A DNA stretch of 64,000 nucleotides, from NCBI GenBank assembly GCA_947462335.1, contig OX381708.1:682001-746000 (forward strand). The letters are read 5' to 3'. Origin of the DNA: Harmothoe impar. Its lineage: Eukaryota; Annelida; Polychaeta; Phyllodocida; Polynoidae. The position numbers and the translations under genes were made by a program. The notes below the pieces were generated by a model. It did no database searches and was not told the DNA's origin. It saw only the letters and a program-made list of their open reading frames with translations. Below are positions 37,901 through 49,900 of this stretch, piece after piece; position 1 is the first letter of the stretch, and each line of letters starts with the position of its first letter.

Positions 37901-40900
37901 GATAATGCATCCAGCTAGACGCCTATAAGGTAATCCCCTCTATAGTTGGCATGATACATGGATGCAGCCCTGGTGAGTGACAGATCTGCATTTGTGCATC
38001 ATGCTGTCTCCATGTGGTTCATACGCTCTCGTGCTTATTTGTCGATATGATGCACCAAAGCTTGTGATTCTGGCCTTAAAGGGCCTCAGTGTATAAAGAG
38101 GGGCTTATAGAGCAGGGATCACTGGGGGCTGGGTGGTGGTGGGGGGGGGGGGTCACTGTGACATGTATAATGGGGGTGTGGGTGTATAGATGTGTAGGGG
38201 GTGGGGGGGGGGCATATGTCTAAAGGGAGTGTAGGTGTGTGCCGCTCTGTTTGTTTACATCTTACAGCACGACACATACCTGCAGCGGGCGGTGGGGTTG
38301 GGGGGGGGGTGTGCGGGGGGGTGGGTGGCAGGTAGAGGGGGGCGGGGAGATGACTGAGGGATGTGTGTAGGATCCCACACTGAGACACACTCTGTAGTGG
38401 GCTGCAGCACCAGCACCACTGTCTGCTACCTGACTGACTGACTGACTGCAGCAGGATTAACACTAACTACTCACTGTCTGGGATTAACACTAAGAGAGTG
38501 AGGGGGCTGAGTGTGGATGGTCAAGGAGGCTTCACACCCCACATACAGCAGCAGTCTGCTACCACTGCCTGACTGCAGTAGGATGAACACTAACTACTCA
38601 CTGCCTGGGACTGTCTGCTCCTGTCTGCAGTAGGATTAACACTGGGACTGCCTGGGATTAGCACTGGGACTGTGAGGGGGGCTGAGTGTGGATGGTCAAT
38701 GCTATACACCCCTCTCGGAGTACAACAGGAGTACAGCAATGTGAGGGGGCAGGAGGGTAGCACTGGGGGATGGTCAAGGCTTCTCGCAGACACATCCATA
38801 TACACATACAGCAGGTACTGCAGGAGTGTGAGTGGGAGGAGGGTAGCATGGTGCAGCCTGATGTAGGGAGGCAGCAGGAGGCTCAGCCCCAGCATGGAGA
38901 GGGGCACCTCTGTAGGTACCACTACTGGAGATGACTCCTCCCCCCCTACCTGCTCACCACCACACATCCAGCACAACCTATACAGGAGTACGAGGTCTGT
39001 GAACAGCTGAGTCTCTACAAACAGTTATAACTGACACATACCGACATGAAGCTACGGAAAAAGAAGGAGGATTACCAACATGCTGGCTGGGGTCAAGGTC
39101 ATCATGCCCTGTCATTAGGTGACGCGGGTCAGGGTCGTGTCACAGAGTCAAGTCCCCCACGGCAGGGGACATCTACCAACAATACAGGCCCTGAGCAGCC
39201 CTCTAACTCAAACACAGTACCAAATGGAGCTACGTCACGAGGGTCACCAAGGTCAAATATGTCACAACGAAGACCAATATCACCTGGGTCACCAAAGTCA
39301 ACTAGGTCACAGCGCAAATCTAAGTCTCCTGGATCTCCAAAGTTATCCACCTCACCTGGAAAGTTGCGGGTGTCAAGGTCAGCAAGGTCACTTGGCACAT
39401 CCAAGTCTCCCAGTTCACGGAAGTTAACTGAGGGGTCACAAATGTCAAGGTCACCCATAACACAGAGGAAGTCAAGGTCATTGTGGTCACCAAAGTCAAC
39501 TAGGTTACCTGACACATCAAGTGCACGAATGTCAAGTAGTTTTACAAGGTCACCCCAACCACCAATGTCATTACAGTCACCAACATCACCACAACCCTCA
39601 AGGTCAGTACAGCCAGCAAGGTCAATGCAGTCACCAAGGTCACCCCAGTCAGCAAGGTCAATGCAGTCACCAAGGTCACCCCAACCAGCAAGGTCAATGC
39701 AGTCACCAAGGTCACCCCAGTCAACAAGGTCAATGCAGTCACCAAGGTCACCCCAACCAGCAAGGTCAATGCAGTCACCAAGGTCACTCCAGTCAGCAAG
39801 GTCAATGCAGTCACCAAGGTCACCCCAGCCAGCAAGGTCAATGCATTCACCAAGGTCACCCCAGCCAGCAAGGTCAATGCAGTCACCAAGGTCACCCCAG
39901 CCAGCAAGGTCAATGCAGTCATCGAGGTCACCCCAGCCATCAAGGTCAATGCAGTCACCAAGGTCACCCCAACCAGCAAGGTCAATGCAGTCACCAAGGT
40001 CACCCCAACCAGCAAGGTCAATGCAGTCACCGAGGTCACCCCAACTGCCAAGGTCGACACAGTTCTCACCATCCACAACAGGTTCTGTAAGGTCACGAAG
40101 GTCACTGCCTTCAACGACCATCCGTGGGAAGCAGCGGGTGTCCAGCAGGATGTTAGAGTGGGTGAAGGAGGGGACACCAAGCATAGACAATACAGGGAGG
40201 GAGGTCACACCAAGCATAGACAATACAGGGAGGGAGGCCACACTGAGGAGGGACAGTAGAGAGAGGGAAACTGTGCAAAGAGAGTCAGGTCGCTCCACAG
40301 AATGGGACCATAGCTACACTAGGCAGGAGGTGCGCCCCATGGACCAGGAGCGTCGCCTCACAGGACAGGACCATAGCTACGCTAAGCAGGAGCGTCGCCC
40401 CATGAGCCTGGAGGTTCGCCCAACAGAGCGGGAGGTTCGCCCCATCAGCCAGGAGCATGGCTACACTGGCCAGGAGCGTTGGTCCACTGACCGGGAGTGG
40501 ATGACCAGGGTGACAGGAGGCCGAGCAGCAGGGAGGAACTTATGTCAGCCTAAACTCCTGCCTCTAACAGACACCCAGTCCCACAACACCAGGGTGCCTG
40601 TAACAAGTACCGGGTACAATACGTCCTTTGTCACCTCCCCGACACACACCACTCCATGGTCCTCCTCAGCAGACACTAGATCTCAGAGTTCTCTCCAGTC
40701 CCCGGGTCGCTCAGCAGCAGTCCCGAACCACAGCATACAGCGACAGGCTCACACCACACTGTCCCACGACACAACTAAACACACTGTTAACACACAGTCC
40801 CCGGGAAGAACTATACCCAATCAGACTCCTACCACACTGTCCCATAACACAGCTAAACCCACACCCCAGTCCCAGGGCACAGCTAGACAGCAGTACAGCC

Positions 40901-43900
40901 CACGACGCGCGCATGCTGACAAACAAAGCCACACACGCAGACCCAGACCCCAGAGCACCGGCAATCTGGGCGACATAGACAAAGTGTCATCTCAGTCAAA
41001 GGAATTACCAATGACAAAACCACACCCACTGAGGGTCAGGAGTAACAGTGAATCAGCCACCTCCCCCAAAGAGCAACTCAGCTACTGGGAAAGTCTACCG
41101 CGCCAAAAGAACAGTAAACAGCAAGTTCATACCGGCAAACAGCATGTAAATAGCAAGCAGCGAGTCCATGCCGCCGGGCTGCAGGATAGCGATCAGCATG
41201 TCCATACAGGCATACCACAGGAGAGGACTCAAAAATTAAGTGTGAAGCCAGTTAGGAACCATAGCAACAGGTACTTCAATGTAGGCATGTATCTGAAATC
41301 TATCGTAAATAGATTGTCCCATTATGCGGGAATACAATAATTCTTTCCTCAGTAAAGGTACAGAGCCTCAGTTCTCATCATTACTTGTTTCTAACTGCAA
41401 GTGCTTTATCACCAGCTCAGTGCACAGCTTGCTTGTTCTTCCACAAACCTCAGTTTGGGCATCTATTTCAGATTGTCATATTTCCATGTATGGGCAAAAA
41501 CTTAGGGACTGAACTCAGCATTTTCTGCAGGAGAGACTGTTGAAGATAACAAGTTGTTTCATTCATATATCTGGTCAAATACTAGATGACCACTACAAAC
41601 TTAATCTCAGATATCTCAGAAACTAGCTTGGGACCCCTCTATTTTCTTGAGAATTTTTTTTTACATGAATTACTTTTTTTTGTCCCCCCCCCCCCCCCCC
41701 TCCCCACGACAACAGACTCAAGACTTGGTGTGCGCTACATGCCCCCTCACCCTGAGACTGGGTCTGGGTGCCATAAACAGACCTGTATAGTGCAGCCACA
41801 TACCTCAGCAGGCATTAAGCAGGCCCCGGGGGGAGGAGGGGGAGGGGTATTACACGCTCCACTTCCCACACGTAATGACGCCCCTCACCCCGCACACACA
41901 CATCATACATACGGCACACAGCGGCACTTTAATGTGAGGTGCGTGTGGAAGCTGCTGCCTTTGTAGGGCGGGAGGGTAGACCGTTAGCTGATGTCTTGGG
42001 AGGGGGGGGGGGGGATTCAGTGACCCTCTTGGTGGAGGCTGGGGGGGGGGGGGTCAGTGACCCTCTTGCTGGAGGCTGGGAGAGGTAGGTGGGGGGTTCT
42101 GTGACCGTCAGCTGTGACCACAGGATGGGGGTGTGGGTGTAGACATGCAGGACAGTACGTTGACTCTATGGCAGCTTCTCAATGTAATAAACCGTAAAAC
42201 CTTGGTTATAAGCCGATCTTTTATGTCAGCCAAATGTGATTTTGAGAGAAAAAATGATAATTGTTTGAAACTCATGGTCACTAGGCCATACCTAATAAAA
42301 AAGGTTGGTCTACAGATTTCCTGCACCATATTTTCGAAAATACAATTATTTTTTTTGGAAAATTAAGTGTACGGATGCGCCTGCATCATTTTCTGGGAAA
42401 TTTTTTTTCATTATTTTTTTCTTTTGGTGGCCCTTTTTTTTTATGGATAGCCAAATTTGGCAGTTTGCAAAAAGTTTCCCTGAAAAAAAAGGTGCCCCCA
42501 CTCCACTTGATTCAGGGTCTGCAGACAAAAAAAAAAAGGGGGGGAAAAGAAAAGTTTTTGATCGCTCGCACCATTTTTTCAACATGAAAATCAGTAGACT
42601 AACTTTTTTTTTTGGTGTGGCCCTATAAATATATGTAATCCTCACCGATATGCCGAATTAGATCTAAAAATTTGCTTCTAGCCCAAAAAAGAATTCAAGT
42701 CTCCCAGTTCGCGACTGTGACTTTACATTGTTGAGTTCATGCCATGCACTTACAACTTGTTCTGACATTGTGACCTTGACCTTGCAGGGCTGCTGAGTTG
42801 ATGACCCGTACAGGACACACAGTGACCTTGACGGTCGGCAAGCAGGGAGCCATTTACCACGGTCTGGGGGCCCTGCTCAACACCCCCTCACCCACCCTGC
42901 CTAGAGGTAGGTCTATATAAATAATACAATACAATATACATGTACAGCAACAAGCAGGGCACCATCTACCACGGTCTGGGGGCCCTGCTCAACACACCCT
43001 CACCTACCCTGCCCAGAGGTAGGTCTATATATATATAATACAATACACTATACATGTATTACAACACCCCTCACCTACCCTGCCTAGAGGTAGGTCTATA
43101 TATATATAATACAATACACTATACATGTATTACAACACCCCTCACCTACCCTGCCTAGAGGTAGGTCTATATAAATAATAGAATACACTATACATGTATC
43201 ACAAAACCCCTCACCCACCCTGCCTAGAGGTAGGTCTATATAAATAATACAATACACTATACATGTATTACAACACCCCTCACCTACCCTGCCTAGAGGT
43301 AGGTCTATATAAATAATAGAATACACTATACATGTATTACAAAACCCCTCACCCACCCTGCCTAGAGGTAGGTCTATATAAATAATACAATACACTATAC
43401 ATGTATTACAACACCCCTCACCTACCCTGCCTAGAGGTAGGTCTATATAAATAATACAATACACTATACATGTATTACAACACCCCTCACCCACCCTGCC
43501 TAGAGGTAGGTCTATCATACACTATATATGTACCGCAATAACACACTATTATAGATAGGTCCATAACAGACAATAAACATGGACATTTACACCCCTCACC
43601 CACACTACCTATGCACCACACAACACCTCCTTAACCACACTACCCAGAGGTTGTACCAATACACTATATAGTACATGTATCACAACACTCCCTCACCCAC
43701 ACTACCCAGAGGTAGGTCTATAAGACAATATACATGTACATTAACAATACCACAATACAACACCCCCTCACCCACACTACCTAGAGTTAGGTCCTTATAA
43801 CACAGGTCTATAATGCAGTATACATGTACCACAACACTATACATGTACAGTTACAATACATTACCCCTCACACACACTACCCAGAGGTCTATAATACAAT

Positions 43901-46900
43901 TATGTAACTCACCCAAACTTCCTATATAGGTAGGTCCATGTACAAAGTCATATAGGTGAATTTGTAATATATTGATTAAGATAATAAGACAGTAAATTCT
44001 TAAAGGCCTCTCTTATTATCCCCCTAGAAGTTTGCATTAATTCTTGATAATTTTTTATAGTGTTTAAATTGTATTCCGTCTTTGATAAAGTTTGGCCAAT
44101 AAATCTAAATGTGTGCGTGTTGGTTTCTAGGGTCCCCGCGGCGGAGTCAGGGAGCGGGAGGCAAAGGTCTAAACCGCCCCAAGAGTGAGGAGGTGTCTCG
44201 TTACGGAGCGCCACAAGACGCCGGGTACGGGGGTCCGGCTGCATCCCCGGGCGGCCATTACGACGTGCAGCGCCCCCTACACCAGCAGCTGGGCGCCCAG
44301 TCCTCCCCCGCACTCACAGGTAACATGTAGTCCAAGTAGCCCAGTCCTCCCCCGCACTCACAGGTACCATGTCGTCCAAGTAGCCCAGTCCTCCCCCGCA
44401 CTCACAGGTACCATGTCCAAGTAGCCCAGTCCTCCCCCCACTCACAGGTCGGTACCATGTAGTCCAAGTAGCCCAGTCCTCCCCCCACTCACAGGTCGGT
44501 ACCATTTAGTCCAAGTAGCCCAGTCCTCCCCCCACTCACAGGTCGGTACCATGTCGTCCAAGTAGCCCAGTCCTCCCTCCCCCCACTCACAGGTAACATG
44601 TCGTCCAAGTAGCCCAGTCCTCCCCCCACTCACAGGTAACATGTCGTCCAAGTAGCCCAGTCCTCCCCCCACTCACAGGTACCATGTCGTCCAAGTAGCC
44701 CAGTCCTCCCCCCACTCACAGGTACCATGTAGTCCAAGTAGCCCAGTCCTCCCCCGCACTCACAGGTCGGTAACATGTAGTCCAAGTAGCCCAGTCCTCC
44801 CCCCACTCACAGGTCGGTACCATGTAGTCCAAGTAGCCCAGTCCTCCCTCCCCCCCACTCACAGGTCGGTACCATGTAGTCCAAGTAGCCCAGTCCTCCC
44901 CCGCACTCACAGGTAACATGTAGTCCAAGTAGCCCAGTCCTCCCTCCCCCCCACTCACAGGTCGGTACCATGTAGTCTAAGTAGCCCAGTCCTCCCCCGC
45001 ACTCACAGGTCGGTGCTTGTGTTAACCATGTAGTTTATATATATGTAGTCTATGAGTAGTTGTAGTGATATGGTACCTTTAGAAGTAGAGCAACCCATAC
45101 AACACAGTCAGCTGACGGCCCTGTTTACATGTAGAAAGTTGGTGTTAAGTCCGGGGTGAGGGATAGAGATTACTTGGCTACTTTGTTCTGTTAAGTAGGG
45201 GAGATAGACACGGTGAGGGATAGAGAGATTACTTGGCTACTTTGCTCTGTTAAGTATGGGAGGTAGATATGGTGAGGGATAGAGAGATTACTTGGCTGCT
45301 TTGCTCTGTTAAGTAGGGGAGATAGACATGGTGAGGGATAGAGAGATTACTTGGCTACTTTGCTCTGTTAAGTATGGGAGGTAGATATGGTGAGGGATAG
45401 AGAGATTACTTGGCTGCTTTGCTCTGTTAAGTAGGGGAGATAGACACGGAGCGGGGGCCGTCCCTGCTAGACGTGGTGGCGCAGGCCGAGGAGCGGGACA
45501 GGAAAGCCTTCTGGTCTGACTTTGTCACCAGCGGATCTTTAAACTCAAACCTGCTCCGGGAAAAGTCGTCAGACATTCTGACAGCTTGGCGCAGTGAGTA
45601 ACGTGCATGGAAGCCTTCAATAAGGGCTGATGACAAACATAGGTCAATGGGGGTCTTTTTCTACATGTGTTAGGTTATTGGGGTCTTTTCCTACATGTTT
45701 TAGGTCATTGGGGTATTTTTCTACGTGTTTTAGGTTATTGGGGTATTTTTCTATGTGTTTTAGGTTATTACTGGACATCGATTCTCTGTCTCTTTGTAGC
45801 TCTATAGTGATTGATGCCCAGTTTTATACTTCAGACCAGTGGCTCATTTTGGCTGTTTTCGCCTCACAGATTGCTCCTAGCGCAAAATCCTGACTAGGTG
45901 TCAATATATTGTCTATGCCAATGTGTAATATGAGGGTAGAAAACAGTGGAACCTCAATTAGAAAAAATCCTACTGAACAGTTTTTGAGAAAATTAGGGTT
46001 TTGTTGCCTTTTTTTGCTGTTTTTAGTACATTTCCTACATAACCCGTGAACGTCAGCATTTCTCAATTTTCAGGTATTTAGAATTAGAATTTGACATTTT
46101 TTTATTCGCAGTAGGATTTCTGAATACCGAGCCATTCTACACAGGGTGTTAGTTTGAAAAAATATAAATCATTTGATAGTATATTTGGTCTCCGAAGTAG
46201 AGGGAGTTTGGTCATAGTTTAATTGGTTGTTGACAATCCAGTCAAGGACTATTAGGTTCAGTTCAGTGCAAGTTGCAAAACAAGTGACTTGCAGTTTTTA
46301 ACTTGACCTCATGTCCACTATGTAGGTCTTCACTATGCATGGGTCTATCCAGAGTCCATCAATGGGATCACGCATGGAGGCAGATTCCGCAGCTTTTGGC
46401 GAGAAAAATGTTCAAAATCGCAAAGAAGTGAAATTCGCCTAAAAACCCCCTATTTGGCGAGAAAAAAGTTCAAAATCGCAAAAAAGTGAAATTTGCCTAA
46501 AAACACCTGATTTGACGAGAAAAAAGTTCAAAATCGCAAAAAAAAGTGAAATTTGCTTAAAAACCCCTATTTGGCGAGAAAAAAGTTCACAATCGCAAAA
46601 AAGTGAAATTTGCCTTAAAATCCCCGATTTGGCGAGAAAAAAGTTCAAAATCGCAAAAGAGTGAAATTTTCCTAAAAACACCCTATTTGGCGAGAATAAA
46701 GTTCAAAATCGCAACAAAGTGAAATTTGTCTAAAAACGCCTGATTTGGCGAGAAAAATATTCGAAATCGCAAAAAAAGTGAAATTTGCCTAAAAAGCCCC
46801 TTTTTGGCAAGAAAAGTATTCGAAATCGCAAAAAAAGGGAAATATGCCTAAAAAGCCCCTATTTGGCAAGAAAAAAAAGTTCAAAATCGCAAAATTTCCC

Positions 46901-49900
46901 TAAAAACACCCTATGACTGTAGCATGAATGCAGACACTCGTGGACACAGACTCATGTACACCCACACAGACATACACATGGGCATGAACATGGCCTTCTC
47001 ATTCATATAGCAACCTATGTATTTCTACTTTGATGAGACTGAATATAGCTTTCTGTTAGAAGGACTCTGATACATGGATGTAGATGTCCAGTTTTAGATA
47101 TATACCCATATAGTGCATTGGAGTGCTATAATGTTGGACTGCTGTATATTTTTATGGTATTTTTCTACATGTTTAGATCATTGGGGGTCTTTTTCTACAT
47201 GTTTAAATTTATTGAAAATATTTTTTCCATATTCTCTTACTCTACCTATGCCTGTGGTTCAGGAAATTGAGTGTGCATGTAGCGTTTCGTATGATACCGT
47301 CTAGTTGAGGACAGTGTCGTTTACTTTAGTTATGGACAGTGTCGTTAAGCTATGGACTGTTACTATGGACTGTTCAGCTGCGGACCATCGCTTTCAATAG
47401 AGGGCTGTCCCGTTTACTTTAGGTGTCGACAGTACCATTCAGTTGCGGACAGTGCCATTTAGTTTTGGACAATGTGTTGACAGTGGCTTTTAGTTGTGGA
47501 CAGTGTTTAGCTGTGGACACTGCTGTTTAGGACAGTGCTCTTTAGTAAGGAACAGAGTGTGGATAACAGTTTACTTGAATTACCAAACTCTTGGTATATA
47601 TCAAATATTTCATTCTTCCCTATAAAACGTAAACTTTTGTTACTAAGATTATGTCATGAATTTTGTTATGTTTATCCTTCTTCCCGAATGGAGGGCTAGT
47701 TGTGTAAGAGAGCATGCTACATTTCTTTTGTTGGCAGCAGCTTATGTCACTTCATTGAAGAGGTTACTACAGTGATGCATTTTGGAGAAGTATATTGCAA
47801 CACTCCATGGTAGACTAGAAGATCCCAGTTAATGTGACAAGTTTACAAGTGTATCCCTGAATTATGCATGGTTGAATAACACAGTCATTCCAATTTTAGA
47901 ATATTGTACGTGAAGACAATGGAATGTCATACATACTCCTATTAAATGATATTTGCAAACCATTATTGGTACCGTAAAACCTCGCGTATAAGCCTAACTC
48001 GCGTATAAGCCGCACCCCGACTTTGGGCCGATCCTATAAGCCGCACCAGCGATCTGAATAGGGTGGCTTTAGTACTGAATTATAGGAGCAAAAACTCGCG
48101 TATAAGCCGCACCTGGACTCTGTGCCGATCCTATAAGCCGCACCAGCGATCTGATTCGCGTACTAGCCGCGGCTTATACGCGAGGTTTTACGGTAGGTAA
48201 GATCAGCAGTATAACTTCATGCTATGTTTACTACTTGCAGGGTCCCGTTCGCAGGAGCAGCTGCGTGAGGGCGTGGACCCGTATGGAGGGTACGGTCCGG
48301 GCAGCCTGCAGCAGAGTCAGTCCTACCACACGGACCTGGGCCGCCATGACGCCCCCCCGCACGGCTACCCGGAGCCGGCCGCCCCCGCCGGGCCCGGCCG
48401 CAGCAAGTCTACGTCCAACCTGGACCGGGATGTGCCATACAAGGGGGAGTACCGCCCCGCCCTGTCCATGGGCACCCTACCCGGCCGCCCTGGCCCCCAG
48501 CAGGCCCAGCGCATGGACCGGCCCGGCTCCCACCCGGAGCTCTACCAGCCGGACCTCCGCTGGGTCGGGCCTGATGTGGACAGAGACTATGAGAACTACC
48601 CAGGCCCCCAGCACCCACAGGGAGGCCCTCAACATGCCGGGCCTCCACACCCACAGGCCGGGCCCCAACACCCACAGGCCGGGCCCCAACACCCACAGGC
48701 CGGGCCCCAACACCCACAGGGACACCCGCAGGCTAACCAGCCCCCCGGTGGGCCCCAGCAGCAGGCGGGGCTGCCTGGTGACAGGTACGCACCGCCCGGG
48801 GCCGACCCGCGCTACATGGGGCAGCCCAACTACATCAACCACCAGCAGATCCGGGAGCAGTACGGCTACGGGGCCGACCCCCGCACCGCCCACAGCATGT
48901 CCGACCTGCACGGGGGGCCTCAGAGCCTGCCACCCCAACACAGACAGCAGGACCCCCACAGCCTGCCCCCCCAGCAGAGACAGGACCCCAACATGCAGCA
49001 GAGACCAGACCAGCAGCGCCCCAAGCAGCAGCAGTCCCAGCCTGACCTCAGCCGAGTCACCGAGTGGCAGAAGCAGAACGAGGGCACGTGGGACCAGCAG
49101 CCGCCGCATGGCGACCCGCGCCCCGTGTCGGGCAGCTACCCGCCCCACGGCATGTACGCACCCCAGGAGGGAGCGGTGCCAGAGGAGGCCCCTAGGGGGC
49201 AGTACCAGCAGGGCACCCCCACCAAGCCCCCACCGGGAGGCCGGGCAGACAGCCGGCAGGGCAACATGTACGACCCCCGGGCACAGCACGACCCCCGGGC
49301 ACAACAGCAGCCACAGCCAGGCATAAACCAGGGCTTCCCACCCTCCTCCCAGTACCCCGGCTTCTCCCAGGCCGGGCCTATGCCACCCCACCAGGCAGGC
49401 CCCATGCCACCCCCTCACCAGGCAGGGCCCCACCAGGCAGGCCCCCACCAGGCAGGCCCCCACCCGGGCGGCCCCATGTCCCCTCACCAACAGCAGTACC
49501 CAGCAGACACCCGCACAGTGCACAGTCAGCCTGTACGAGACAAGACCAGTCCCCCGTCCCGGGCAGACCAGTACCGGCGTAACGACACCCCCGACCTGCC
49601 GCCGCCCCCGCCGGACGTGCCTCCCCCGGGCACCCTGCCCCACGAGTGGCACCCGGCCGGGGAGGAGCTGCCCCCGCCCCCGCCAGCAGGGGGCGACCTG
49701 GAGCAGCAGATCCGGGAGGAAGAGGAGAAGATGTTGAGGCGCATGGCGGGGCTCGACCCGTATGGTCAGCCCCGGGGGCCCCATGACCCCCAGCGCGGCC
49801 CTCACGACACCCAGCGCGGCCCTCACGATCCTCAGCGTTTCGTGTCAGCCAAGCAGCAGCCAGAGCCACAGCGGCCGAGCCCCCCGGGTAGCAACCAACC

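Noticed and set aside
43096..43518. - strand frame with [20 protein letters not shown] repeats
   Set aside because: It is the antisense of the donor-spanning minisatellite and not a gene.
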